From positions 248,001-312,000 of the forward strand of contig NZ_CP133781.1 of assembly GCF_034350045.1 (NCBI RefSeq): a stretch of DNA of 64,000 nucleotides, given 5' to 3'. The first letter of the stretch is position 1, and each line of letters opens with the position of its first letter. Of the stretch, positions 1 through 8,144 are shown one piece after another. The stretch comes from Pseudomonas sp. CCI4.2 (GTDB lineage Bacteria; Pseudomonadota; Gammaproteobacteria; Pseudomonadales; Pseudomonadaceae). The notes under the pieces are model-generated. The model saw only the letters and a program-made list of their open reading frames with translations, was not told where the DNA came from and made no database searches. Both the position numbers and the translations under genes were made by a program.

Positions 1-62
1 ACCCGAGACGGCAACTGCAAGGTGCCCAGGCTGAAGGGTTTGAACAAAGCTTTAACTGGCAT
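1..62 (-). CDS. Old yellow enzyme family NADH:flavin oxidoreductase, N-terminal fragment
   Basis: Only the first 20 codons lie in the window. The minus-strand ATG at 62 is preceded by GAGGAG and opens a frame with the N-terminus typical of OYE/NemA-type alkene reductases, a short hydrophobic start followed by 'LGTLQLPSR'. Its start overlaps the last 11 bases of the TetR gene, so the two are probably co-transcribed, as in nemR-nemA of E. coli. These enzymes reduce electrophilic alkenes, quinones or nitro compounds with FMN. The rest lies outside the window, so the call rests on few residues and on context. Confidence 0.5.
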   Translation of the reverse strand, partial: MPVKALFKPFSLGTLQLPSR

Positions 63-690
63 GTAACGCTCCTCGGGAATCAATCGGTAGCAGAAGATCG
101 GGCGTCAGCAGACGCTCAAGCTGGTTCAGAAAAATGTTCAGGGATGCCGCGCTGCTTCTGACTTTCATGCGCATCAGCGCCCCTTCCCAGGCGTTGGCAA
201 CAAATTCGGCAAGCGCCGCACAGTCAGTGTTTTCCGGTAACTGGCCGGCATCACGGGCGGCTGTCAGGCTCTGGGCCAAAATCGCCACCGAGCGCTGCAA
301 AATGTTCTCGACCTGGCTGGCGATGGGCAAGCATTCGCCGGCCATTTCAAAACTCAGGCTGCCTATAAAACAATGATGCTCCGGCTTTTCTTGGCGGGAA
401 AAATGCACGATCACGTCGCGGTAGTAACCCAAAATCCGTTCACGCGGGCTTTGTGCAGGGTCGTTCAGGGCCGCTTCATAACGCAGCAGTCTTGGCCCGT
501 ACAAGTACTCAAGCGCTTGCACGGCGAAATCTTCCTTGCTGGCGAAGTAGTGATAGAACGACCCTTTGGGAATGCCCGCGGCCTGCACGATATCCAGCAC
601 ACCGGTCCCGTGGTAACCACGACGGGTCATCAGGTGAGCACCTTGGGCAAGGATCAGATCGCGCTTATCGAGTCGCAGGGATGTGTTCAT
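52..690 (-). CDS. TetR/AcrR family regulator, NemR-like
   Basis: A 212-residue one-component repressor. The N-terminal helix-turn-helix region (about residues 8-55, with 'GVLDIVQAAGIPKGSFYHYFASKEDF') is classic TetR; the remainder is a helical ligand domain with one Cys in 'HHCFIGSLSFEMAG', similar to the region that carries the sensing cysteine in NemR. It overlaps the following oxidoreductase gene by 11 bases. The start at 690 was preferred to an in-frame ATG at 702 because family members begin near here, but neither has a clear ribosome binding site. Likely an autoregulated electrophile sensor (inference from neighbour and from the operator-like inverted repeat upstream). Confidence 0.8.
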   Translation of the reverse strand: MNTSLRLDKRDLILAQGAHLMTRRGYHGTGVLDIVQAAGIPKGSFYHYFASKEDFAVQALEYLYGPRLLRYEAALNDPAQSPRERILGYYRDVIVHFSRQEKPEHHCFIGSLSFEMAGECLPIASQVENILQRSVAILAQSLTAARDAGQLPENTDCAALAEFVANAWEGALMRMKVRSSAASLNIFLNQLERLLTPDLLLPIDSRGALHAS

Positions 691-704
691 GGCGCCGAGC
701 ATAT

Positions 705-721
705 GACCGGTCGTCTAGACC
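705..721. promoter_or_regulatory. Candidate TetR/NemR-type operator
   Basis: Overlapping inverted repeats GACCGGTC (705-712) and GGTC-N5-GACC (709-721), with the hexamer TAGACC at 716-721, lie 15 bases before the tetR start. The known E. coli NemR box is a palindrome of TAGACC and GGTCTA half-sites, so the resemblance fits autoregulation. Not an exact match. Confidence 0.4.
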
Positions 722-851
722 GCGCCAGCACTATTGATGAGGGTGATTTAGGAAGACAAGTCAGACGAGCAGAAGGGAAAACCACTGCGCAGAAATGGAT
801 CAGCTTGCCGGGTTTGAATGACCGCAACCCGGCGAGGAGAGCGCGGCTAAA

Positions 852-1334
852 TTACTTCAGCGCTTTTTCAATGGCGTGAATCACTGCGGGATCATCGGGT
901 GGTGTGCGTGGCGAGAATCGGGCGAGTACCCCGCCGTCTTTCCCTACCAGAAATTTCTCGAAATTCCAGGTGATGTCACCCGGAAACTCAGCACCTTCGC
1001 CTGCCAACAAACGGTAAAGCGAGTGACGATGATCGCCGTTCACTTCCAGCTTGCTGCCCAGTGGAAAGGTGACGTTGTAGTTCACGTCGCAGAAGCTCTG
1101 AATCTCTTCTTCGGTACCCGGTTCTTGACCGGCGAACTGGTTGCACGGCAAACCCAACACGCTGAAACCCTGATCCCGATACTCCTGATAGAGTTTTTCC
1201 AGCGCGGCATACTGCGGCGTCAGGCCACACTTTGAAGCGACGTTGACCACCAACACTACTTTGCCCTTGAGAGGCTTGAGAGGCAGGTCCTGGCCATCCA
1301 GAGCTTTTAATTTAGTGTCGTGAAAAGCACTCAT
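852..1334 (-). CDS. Glutathione peroxidase, cysteine type
   Basis: A 160-residue thioredoxin-fold peroxidase of the GPx/BtuE family, which reduces H2O2 or organic hydroperoxides using thiols (usually thioredoxin in the Cys-type bacterial enzymes). The peroxidatic residue is Cys36 in 'NVASKCGLTPQY'; the Gln and Trp/Asn of the active site lie in 'LPCNQFAGQEPGT' and 'ITWNFEKFLV'. No signal peptide, so cytoplasmic. An in-frame start 14 codons upstream exists, but the ATG at 1334 matches the family N-terminus. It stands alone between the tetR gene and slyD, on the same strand. Confidence 0.93.
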   Translation of the reverse strand: MSAFHDTKLKALDGQDLPLKPLKGKVVLVVNVASKCGLTPQYAALEKLYQEYRDQGFSVLGLPCNQFAGQEPGTEEEIQSFCDVNYNVTFPLGSKLEVNGDHRHSLYRLLAGEGAEFPGDITWNFEKFLVGKDGGVLARFSPRTPPDDPAVIHAIEKALK

Positions 1335-1382
1335 GACGAACTCCAAATAACGAGCGGACGAAAAAGGCGCCCGCATCAGGCC

Positions 1383-1407
1383 GTGAAAACGAGCCCGTCG
1401 TTTTCAC
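1383..1407. terminator. Hairpin between slyD and the peroxidase gene
   Basis: A perfect 10-bp stem, GTGAAAACGA and TCGTTTTCAC, around a 5-base GCCCG loop, lies just past the end of slyD on the minus strand. No T-run follows, so it may be a processing or Rho-assisted site rather than a strong intrinsic terminator. Confidence 0.4.
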
Positions 1408-1455
1408 GCAACCTGTCAGGGCGCCTTGCCGGCTAACTGAGCTTAGCAGCACAAA

Positions 1456-1941
1456 TCAGTGGTGATGGCCGCCTTCGCCATGCACGTGACCATGAGCAAC
1501 TTCTTCCTGGCTGGCATCGCGAATTTCAACGATTTTGACGTCGAAATTCAGGCGCTGGCCGGCCAATGGATGGTTGCCATCAACGGTAACGTCATCGCCG
1601 TCCAGATCACGGACGGTCACAATTTGCATGCTGCCATCAGGGCCGGATGCATGGAATTGCATACCGACTTCGAGTTCGTCGACGCCTTCGAACATGCTGC
1701 GGCTCAAGGTGCTGACCAGTTCAGCCTGATACTCGCCGTAAGCGTCTTCGGGTTCGATGGACACTTTGAGTTCATCGCCGACGTTCTTGCCATCCAGTGC
1801 TTTTTCCAAGCCTGGGATGATATTACCTGCACCCTGCAGGTAGACCAGCGGCGCGCCGCCAGCAGAACTGTCGATGACCTCACCAGCGTCGTTGGTCAGG
1901 GTATAGTCGATGGAGACGGCCTTGTTCGCGGCGATCGGCAT
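1456..1941 (-). CDS. slyD: FKBP-type peptidyl-prolyl cis-trans isomerase, SlyD-like
   Basis: A 161-residue prolyl isomerase and chaperone. The FKBP half is evident ('VSIDYTLTNDAGEVIDSS', 'GNIIPGLEKALDGKNVGDEL'), with the insert-in-flap domain between residues 70 and 130 and a short His-rich tail ending in 'AHGHVHGEGGHHH' that could bind nickel or other divalent metals. The tail is much shorter than that of E. coli SlyD (196 residues). The start is the ATG at 1941, where the family N-terminus begins; a longer frame runs 35 codons upstream but shows no homology-like character. Divergent from the DUF3565 gene. Confidence 0.93.
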   Translation of the reverse strand: MPIAANKAVSIDYTLTNDAGEVIDSSAGGAPLVYLQGAGNIIPGLEKALDGKNVGDELKVSIEPEDAYGEYQAELVSTLSRSMFEGVDELEVGMQFHASGPDGSMQIVTVRDLDGDDVTVDGNHPLAGQRLNFDVKIVEIRDASQEEVAHGHVHGEGGHHH

Positions 1942-2030
1942 GGGGCGAGACCTTTGCTTGAGAATTGAAGAACGTGCAAGTTTAACCAAGCGCTCGCCCG
2001 AAAGCGAACGCAACTCTGACGGACGGCCCA

Positions 2031-2249
2031 TTGCACAACAGCACACTCATTGATTTTCGTCAGGACGATGATGGCCATTGGATAGCCATTCTTTCGTGTG
2101 GACACACCCAACATCTACGCCATCAACCGCCTTGGCAATCTAGAGCCTGGGTGCTTGATCCGTTGAAGCGCCAACAACAAATAGGTAAAAGCTTTGCTTG
2201 TGGCTGGTGTGCGCAGAGCCCGGATAACGATAACCTTACGCCGCACTGA
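2031..2249 (+). CDS. DUF3565 family small protein
   Basis: A 72-residue cytoplasmic protein with the family pattern 'DDDGHWIAILSCGHTQHLRHQPPWQSR' and a C-terminal 'CGWC' pair. The conserved Cys and His residues suggest a small metal site, but no function is established for the family. No ATG is available near the N-terminus; a TTG at 2031 preceded by a GGACGG stretch is the best start. Divergent from slyD, 89 bases apart, and followed by pta on the same strand. Confidence 0.7.
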   Translation: MHNSTLIDFRQDDDGHWIAILSCGHTQHLRHQPPWQSRAWVLDPLKRQQQIGKSFACGWCAQSPDNDNLTPH

Positions 2250-2360
2250 TTCGCCACGAATTGACGACGTGGTGATCCGCGATGAACACACATGACGTAA
2301 CCCGATATTTTTGCCTGGCTGCCCCGTACAGCCCTTGCACTGCTCAATCGAGATGTCCGC

Positions 2361-4451
2361 ATGCAAACTTTTTTTATCGCCCCCACTGACTTTGGTGTGG
2401 GCTTGACGTCCATCAGCCTTGGCCTAGTGCGCACCCTCGAACGCGCAGGTCTTAAGGTCGGCTTTTTCAAGCCTATCGCTCAACCGCATCCCGGTGACTT
2501 GGGGCCTGAGCGCTCGTCCGAGCTTATCGCCCGCACCCATGGCCTCAAGCCGCCCAAGCCGCTAGGGTTGGCGCACGTCGAGCGCATGCTTGGCGACGGT
2601 CAGCTGGATGAGCTACTGGAAGAAATCATTAATCTGTATCAAGAAGCGGCCGTCGGCAAAGACGTGCTGATCGTTGAAGGCATGGTCCCTACCCGCCACG
2701 CCAGTTATGCAGCTCGGGTCAATTTGCACCTGGCGAAAAGCCTGGATGCCGACGTGATCCTCGTCTCGGCGCCCGAAAACGAAGTGCTGGCCGAGCTTTC
2801 CGGCCGGGTCGAGTTACAAGCGCAGCTGTTTGGCGGTCCGAAAGACCCGAAAGTCCTCGGCGTCATTCTGAACAAAGTGCGCACCGACGAAAGCATGGAA
2901 GCCTTCGCTACCCGCCTTAAAGAGCATTCGCCGTTGTTGCGCAGCGGTGAATTCCGCTTGTTGGGCTGCATACCTTTTCAGGCCGATCTGAACGACCCGC
3001 GCACCCGCGACGTTGCCGACCTGCTTGGCGCGCAGGTTCTGAATGCGGGGGACTACGAACAACGGCGCATGTCGAAAGTCATCATCTGTGCACGCACCGT
3101 GCTCAACACCGTGGCACTGCTCAAACCCGGCGTATTAGTGGTGACCCCCGGCGATCGCGATGACATCATCCTCGCGGTCAGCCTCGCAGCCATGAATGGC
3201 GTGCCATTGGCCGGTTTGTTGTTGACCAGCGACACCGTGCCAGACCCTCGCATCATGGAGCTGTGCCGTGGCGCGCTTCAGGCAGGCTTGCCCGTTTTGT
3301 CGGTGAGCACCGGTTCGTACGACACTGCAAACCAGTTGAATCAGCTGAATAAAGAAATCCCCATTGATGACCGCGAGCGCGCCGAAATCATTACTGACTT
3401 TGTCGCCGGGCATTTGGACGCGACATGGTTGCATCAGCGGTGTGGCACACCACGGGAAATGCGCCTATCGCCGGCCGTGTTCCGCTATCAATTGATCCAG
3501 CGTGCTCAAAACGCTAATAAGCGCATCGTGCTGCCTGAAGGCAGCGAACCCTTGACCATCCAGGCGGCGGCCATTTGCCAGGCGCGCGGCATCGCTCGTT
3601 GCGTACTGCTGGCCAAGCCCGAAGAAGTGTATGCCGTGGCTCAGGCGCAAGGCATCGAACTGCCGCCGGGCTTGGAGATTCTGGACCCCGACTTGATCCG
3701 CGAGCGCTACATCGCGCCCATGGTCGAACTGCGCAAAAACAAAAGCTTAAATGCGCCGATGGCCGAACAGCAGTTGGAAGACACCGTGGTGATTGGCACC
3801 ATGATGCTCGCACTGGATGAAGTCGACGGGCTGGTCTCGGGGGTTATTCACTCCACGGCCAATACCATCCGCCCGGCCTTACAACTGATCAAGACCGCAC
3901 CGGGTTGCACGCTGGTGTCGTCGGTGTTTTTCATGTTGTTTCCAGAACAAGTGCTGGTCTACGGCGACTGCATCATGAACCCGCACCCAAGCGCCGCCGA
4001 GCTGGCTGAAATCGCTCTGCAAAGCGCTGACTCAGCAGTGGCATTCGGCATTGCGCCCAGGGTCGCGATGATCAGTTACTCCAGTGGCGAATCGGCCAGT
4101 GGCGAAGAAGTGGAGAAGGTTCGCGAAGCCACGCAACTGGCCCACCGGGCACAAAGCGACCTTCAAATCGATGGCCCGTTGCAGTACGATGCCGCCGCCA
4201 ATGAAGACGTCGCCCGCCAACTGGCACCAAACAGCCCAGTCGCTGGTCGCGCCACCGTGTTTGTGTTCCCGGACCTCAACACCGGCAATACCACGTACAA
4301 GGCGGTGCAACGCAGCGCCGATTGCGTCAGCCTTGGCCCGATGCTGCAAGGGCTGCGCAAACCGGTGAACGATCTGCCACGGGGCGCTCAGGTGGACGAC
4401 ATCGTTTACACCATCGCCCTGACAGCGATTCAAGCCGCTTACCTGTCCTGA
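2361..4451 (+). CDS. pta: Phosphate acetyltransferase
   Basis: A 696-residue enzyme that interconverts acetyl-CoA and acetyl phosphate. It has the long three-domain form of gammaproteobacteria: an N-terminal dethiobiotin-synthetase-like P-loop domain ('FFIAPTDFGVGLTSISLGLVRTLERAG', about residues 3-29; the canonical Walker lysine is not obvious), a DRTGG domain (about 210-330) and the catalytic PTA_PTB domain from about 375, with 'RIVLPEGSEPLTIQAA' and near the end 'GPLQYDAAANEDVA' and 'FPDLNTGNTTYKAVQR'. Length is normal. Not next to ackA here. A strong hairpin follows, though the acyltransferase downstream is in the same direction. Confidence 0.96.
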   Translation: MQTFFIAPTDFGVGLTSISLGLVRTLERAGLKVGFFKPIAQPHPGDLGPERSSELIARTHGLKPPKPLGLAHVERMLGDGQLDELLEEIINLYQEAAVGKDVLIVEGMVPTRHASYAARVNLHLAKSLDADVILVSAPENEVLAELSGRVELQAQLFGGPKDPKVLGVILNKVRTDESMEAFATRLKEHSPLLRSGEFRLLGCIPFQADLNDPRTRDVADLLGAQVLNAGDYEQRRMSKVIICARTVLNTVALLKPGVLVVTPGDRDDIILAVSLAAMNGVPLAGLLLTSDTVPDPRIMELCRGALQAGLPVLSVSTGSYDTANQLNQLNKEIPIDDRERAEIITDFVAGHLDATWLHQRCGTPREMRLSPAVFRYQLIQRAQNANKRIVLPEGSEPLTIQAAAICQARGIARCVLLAKPEEVYAVAQAQGIELPPGLEILDPDLIRERYIAPMVELRKNKSLNAPMAEQQLEDTVVIGTMMLALDEVDGLVSGVIHSTANTIRPALQLIKTAPGCTLVSSVFFMLFPEQVLVYGDCIMNPHPSAAELAEIALQSADSAVAFGIAPRVAMISYSSGESASGEEVEKVREATQLAHRAQSDLQIDGPLQYDAAANEDVARQLAPNSPVAGRATVFVFPDLNTGNTTYKAVQRSADCVSLGPMLQGLRKPVNDLPRGAQVDDIVYTIALTAIQAAYLS

Positions 4452-4477
4452 GGTCCAACCCTCAACCCCTAAACCAG

Positions 4478-4515
4478 TGCCGCCGGACCACCCGGCGGCA
4501 TCCGATATTTTTTCG
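4478..4515 (+). terminator. Intrinsic terminator after pta
   Basis: Nine-base stem TGCCGCCGG (4478-4486) and CCGGCGGCA (4492-4500) with a 5-base loop, followed after a short spacer by six T at 4510-4515. It lies between pta and the acyltransferase and may cut read-through between them. Confidence 0.65.
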
Positions 4516-4532
4516 CGGAGGCCTCGGCCCAT

Positions 4533-5459
4533 ATGCTGGATTTTTTACCTGCTCCACTGCGCGGCATCATTGCCTCGCTGCTGTTGGCGCTAAACACCGT
4601 TGTTTGCTGCACGCCGCTATTCATCGTCGCCATCGTAAAGTTGTGCCTGCCCTTCCCGGCCGCACAACGGTTTACCGACTGGCTGATGAGCCACATTCAC
4701 GAGACCTGGATTAGCAACAACAAAGCCTGGATGAACCTGCTGCGCAAGACGCGCTGGCACTTGAGTGGACTTGAAGGGCTGGACTATCAGCACTCGTACT
4801 TGATTACCAGCAACCATCAAAGCTGGGTCGACATCATGGTGTTGCAATACGTGCTTAACCGACGCATCCGCCCGCTGAAGTTCTTTCTCAAGCAGGAATT
4901 GATTTGGGTACCGGTAATTGGCTTGGCGTGGTGGGCGCTGGGCTTCCCGTTCATGAAACGTTACTCCAAGGCCTACCTGGCCAAGCACCCGGAGAAAAAA
5001 GGCAAAGACCTGGAAACCACCCGGCGTACGTGCGACAAGTTTCGCAACAACCCGGTGGGCATTTTCAACTTCGTGGAAGGCACACGCTTCACCGAGAGCA
5101 AGCACGCCGAGCAGAAGTCGCCGTTTCGCTATCTGCTAAAACCCAAAGCGGGCGGTATCGCCTTTGTGCTGGACGCGATGGGTGAGCAACTGGAGTCCAT
5201 CGTCAACGTAACGATTCATTACCCCGGCGGACGCCCAGGCTATTGGGATCTGCTGTGCGGCAACGTCGAAGAGATCGTGGCGCATTTCGAAGAGGTAAAA
5301 ATTCCGTCGCAGTTCATCGGCAAAAATTACGACCAGGATGAAGAATACCGTCGGGAATTCCAGCAGTGGATTAATACGCTTTGGGATGAGAAGGATTTAT
5401 TGCTGGATGCGATGCATCGAGATTACCCAGCGAGGGGTAAAGACAGGAATCAGGGGTAA
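4533..5459 (+). CDS. Inner-membrane lysophospholipid acyltransferase, YihG-like
   Basis: A 308-residue PlsC-superfamily acyltransferase. The catalytic HX4D is in 'TSNHQSWVDIMV' (near residue 90) and the second motif in 'NFVEGTRFTESKH'. A hydrophobic segment at residues 8-45 anchors it to the membrane. The overall pattern, including 'PFMKRYSKAYLAKHPEKKGKDLETTRR', closely resembles E. coli YihG, which affects phospholipid acyl composition. It should transfer an acyl chain to a lysophospholipid or lysophosphatidate. GGAG lies upstream of the ATG at 4533. A REP element follows. Confidence 0.85.
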   Translation: MLDFLPAPLRGIIASLLLALNTVVCCTPLFIVAIVKLCLPFPAAQRFTDWLMSHIHETWISNNKAWMNLLRKTRWHLSGLEGLDYQHSYLITSNHQSWVDIMVLQYVLNRRIRPLKFFLKQELIWVPVIGLAWWALGFPFMKRYSKAYLAKHPEKKGKDLETTRRTCDKFRNNPVGIFNFVEGTRFTESKHAEQKSPFRYLLKPKAGGIAFVLDAMGEQLESIVNVTIHYPGGRPGYWDLLCGNVEEIVAHFEEVKIPSQFIGKNYDQDEEYRREFQQWINTLWDEKDLLLDAMHRDYPARGKDRNQG

Positions 5460-5475
5460 TACAAACCTCTGCACA

Positions 5476-5562
5476 CTGTGGGACCGAATTTATTCGGGAA
5501 GCAGGCGACGCGGTCTGTCAAAACGACCATGTGCTGCCTTCCCGAACAAATCGGTCCCACAG
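5476..5562. repeat. REP-type inverted repeat pair
   Basis: CTGTGGGACCGA at the left end and TCGGTCCCACAG at the right end are exact reverse complements, and further inside TTCGGGAAG pairs with CTTCCCGAA. It is the same family as the units at 8020, 34475 and 41528-42540, lying between convergent genes. Confidence 0.8.
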
Positions 5563-5591
5563 ATTTTTGCGATGCAAAGATCTCCTAACCC

Positions 5592-6290
5592 TTACTGCTG
5601 CTGATACTGCTGCCCAGGAATCGGCTTCAAATTGACCTCAACCCGGCGGTTCTGCGCCCGGCCGTTAACATCAGCGTTGCTGGCAATCGGTTGGTCTGGC
5701 CCTACTCCGCCTACTGCCAGGTGAGAAGGATCAATGCCCTGCGAGGTCAAGTACGTGCTGACGCTCTGTGCACGTTGCAGCGACAAATCCATGTTGTGCT
5801 GACGGCTGCCGGTGCTATCGGTAAAGCCAACGATCTCGATCATGTTTTGGTTGTATTGCTTCAACGAGCCCGCCAGGTTATTTAGCGGCGCATAAAAGCT
5901 TGGAGCAATGGCTGAAGAGTTCGTGGCGAAGGTGATATTGCCCGGCATGATCAGCTTGATCTGATCACCTTGACGCTGCACCTCAACGCCGGTGTTAGCC
6001 ATGCTCTTGCGCAACGCAGCCTCTTGCTTATCTGCGTAATAACCGTAACCGGCAGCCCCGGCGCCGACCACGGCTGCGCCAATCAAAGCTCCTTTGCCAC
6101 GATTGCCGTGATCGATGGCAGCCCCCGCGACGGCCCCCGCCAACGCACCCAAACCACCATATTTAGCCGTGTTGCTCACGCCGCCAGAACCGTTGTTCTG
6201 AGGTTGATTGCTGTACGGGTTCGGCGACGCGCAACCGGCCAACAAAGCGACAGCGGTAGCGATAATCATCGAACGATACGAGGTAAACAT
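5592..6290 (-). CDS. OmpA-family lipoprotein with glycine zipper, YiaD-like
   Basis: A 232-residue outer-membrane lipoprotein. The signal peptide ends in the lipobox LLAGC (Cys19). Residues 43-85 are a Gly/Ala-rich zipper segment ('GGLGALAGAVAGAA', 'GALIGAAVVGAGAAG'), followed by an OmpA-like peptidoglycan-binding domain (about 105-225) with 'FATNSSAIAPSFYAPLNNLA', 'IVGFTDSTGS', 'SLQRAQSVSTYL' and 'NRRVEV'. It probably tethers the outer membrane to the wall. AGGAG sits 8 bases before the ATG at 6290. The Gln-rich C-terminus is a minor lineage feature. Confidence 0.9.
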   Translation of the reverse strand: MFTSYRSMIIATAVALLAGCASPNPYSNQPQNNGSGGVSNTAKYGGLGALAGAVAGAAIDHGNRGKGALIGAAVVGAGAAGYGYYADKQEAALRKSMANTGVEVQRQGDQIKLIMPGNITFATNSSAIAPSFYAPLNNLAGSLKQYNQNMIEIVGFTDSTGSRQHNMDLSLQRAQSVSTYLTSQGIDPSHLAVGGVGPDQPIASNADVNGRAQNRRVEVNLKPIPGQQYQQQ

Positions 6291-6731
6291 TTTGGCAACT
6301 CCTGTTTATCATCTAAGCAGCTTCACGGGGCCGAAACGAACGTCACGCCGCAGCCGTGCGCAATTTGAACATCATTTTAAATAGAAATTCCTTAAGCTCC
6401 CCTGAACGGCGCTCACGCACGAAAGAATAGAATTAGACACTCCCACAATCCGATCGAATACATCGTTCAAAATCGCTGCAAAAAAACATCCGCATAAGCC
6501 TGACGTGAACAATACTTACCCCTTCGAATCTGACCCTATAGCCTATTTACACGCCGTTCAAAAGCAGCCAAGCTGCGATGGCACAATGCAATCACAGCGT
6601 TACCAATTCAAAAAATCGACGTCCGCACAGGCCGAGATACCAAACGGGTCATGAGAGTTATAAGAATAAAAAAAAGGCGTCGAAACACAGTCGGTTCCGA
6701 TGCAGGCAAGCGTTGCAGTAGAGAGAACCAC
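6291..6731. other. 441-base intergenic region between divergent genes
   Basis: Contains the promoters of the OmpA-type lipoprotein (minus) and the HD-GYP gene (plus). A sigma-E/AlgU-like promoter is the only site I could pick out. In-frame codons continue upstream of the HD-GYP start to 6651 but encode a very basic, unfamiliar stretch and are probably not translated. Confidence 0.5.
6507..6533 (+). promoter_or_regulatory. Candidate AlgU/sigma-E type promoter
   Basis: GAACAA at 6507-6512, a 16-base spacer, then TCTGA at 6529-6533 follow the GAACTT-N16/17-TCTGA pattern of AlgU promoters, with two mismatches in the -35 box. It would give a leader of about 190 bases before the HD-GYP start. Confidence 0.3.
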
Positions 6732-7922
6732 ATGCTCAGGAAAATCTTGACCTCTGATATCGTCGTTGGCATGTACATCCATCAATTCTGTGGTGCGTGG
6801 ATTAATCATCCTTCCTGGAAAGGCAGTTTCGAAGTAAAGGATGTGCAAGACATCGTGCGAATTCAGCATTTAACCATTACGGAAGTATGGGTTGATTTAA
6901 GCAAAGGTAGACCGCCGTCAGCTGCCTCCTCCATCGTGATGACCTGTCCGGCAAGCCCCGTTCCTGTGAGTTTGGACGAAGAACTGTCCGAAGCATTAAA
7001 GATCTGTGTAAGAGCCAAAACAGCCGTGATCGCGATGTTTAATGACGCGCGACTGGGCCGGGCAATCAGCCCAAAACAAAGCTCGGAACTGGTCGCCGAA
7101 ATCACCGACTCGATCCTTCGGCACCCGCACGCACTGCTTAGCCTCTCGCGGTTGAAGACCTCGGATGACTACACCTATATGCACTCCGTGGCTGTTTGCA
7201 TACTGATGATCGCGTTAGCCCGGCAGTTGAAGTTAGCCCCGGAACAGGTCAAGGAAGCGGGTATCGCTGGGCTCATGCACGATGTCGGCAAAATGATGAT
7301 CTCAAACGCCATCCTCGACAAAGCCGGAAAGCTGACCGCAGAAGAATTCAACCGCATGAAAGATCACCCTGAAGAAGGGATGACTATTCTCGAAAGAACC
7401 GCAAGTTTCGGCGCCGAAGTGCTGGACGTATGCCTGCATCACCACGAAAAAATAGATGGCACGGGCTACCCGCACGGCCTGGCTGGCGACCACATCAGCC
7501 TGTTTGCGAAGATGGGCGCGGTCTGCGATGTGTATGACGCAGTGACGTCTGAACGCCCGTATAAAAAAGGCTGGGGCCCGGCACACTCCATTCGTGAAAT
7601 GGCCACGTGGAAAGGACACTTCGACGAAACCGTTTTCCGGACCTTCGTTAAAACGGTGGGCATCTATCCTATTGGCGCACTCGTGAGTCTAAAGAGTGGT
7701 CGTTTGGGGGTAGTCATGGAGCAAAACAGTAGTTCGCTGCTAACTCCGAAAGTTAAGGTGTTCATGTTGATGAGCGACAAGACACCCCTTCCACATGAGA
7801 TTATCGATCTGGCCAGCATCGACCCATACGATAAAATTGTTGAGGTTGAATCCGCAGAAAAGTTAGGCATTAGCAATACGGAAGTATTGTGGTCAGGTAT
7901 ACCTTGGGGCACAGACGTTTAG
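6732..7922 (+). CDS. HD-GYP domain protein, probable cyclic-di-GMP phosphodiesterase
   Basis: A 396-residue cytoplasmic protein. Residues 1-130 form a DUF3391-type N-terminal domain ('LRKILTSDIVVGMYIHQFCGAW'). The HD-GYP domain spans about 135-320 with His151, the HD pair at 183-184 in 'LMHDVGKMM', His212-Pro in 'KDHPEEG', and 'HHHEKIDGTGYPHGL' with GTGYP at 243-247. All metal ligands I can check are present, so hydrolysis of c-di-GMP is expected. The ATG at 6732, after GAGAG, was chosen because the family N-terminus starts there. It stands alone; nothing nearby indicates its input. Confidence 0.9.
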   Translation: MLRKILTSDIVVGMYIHQFCGAWINHPSWKGSFEVKDVQDIVRIQHLTITEVWVDLSKGRPPSAASSIVMTCPASPVPVSLDEELSEALKICVRAKTAVIAMFNDARLGRAISPKQSSELVAEITDSILRHPHALLSLSRLKTSDDYTYMHSVAVCILMIALARQLKLAPEQVKEAGIAGLMHDVGKMMISNAILDKAGKLTAEEFNRMKDHPEEGMTILERTASFGAEVLDVCLHHHEKIDGTGYPHGLAGDHISLFAKMGAVCDVYDAVTSERPYKKGWGPAHSIREMATWKGHFDETVFRTFVKTVGIYPIGALVSLKSGRLGVVMEQNSSSLLTPKVKVFMLMSDKTPLPHEIIDLASIDPYDKIVEVESAEKLGISNTEVLWSGIPWGTDV

Positions 7923-8017
7923 TTATGGGTCAAACGTGGGACGCTAATCCGCCACACGACTGACGCCTTCGTGCAGCCATCGGGTTGGCGCTTTGCGTGG
8001 TTTGAGGTTACAGCGTG

Positions 8018-8056
8018 TCAGGACCGAAGCCTTCCCGAATAAATTCGGTCCTACAG
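8018..8056. repeat. Single REP element
   Basis: AGGACCGAA (8020-8028) and TTCGGTCCT (8044-8052) form an inverted repeat, with the family core CTTCCCGAATAAATTCGGTC. It sits between convergent genes (HD-GYP and the LuxR gene). Confidence 0.75.
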
Positions 8057-8144
8057 ATTCTCGCGATGATCAGCCTGAAAGACCTTCGCCAACACCTAGG
8101 CTTTACAGATGGCCGTTTATACAGATCCGATGCAGCCAAGCAAT

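Noticed and set aside
6651..6731. Longer N-terminus for the HD-GYP protein
   Set aside because: The extra 27 codons are rich in Arg and Lys without family similarity, and a GAGAG site serves the ATG at 6732.
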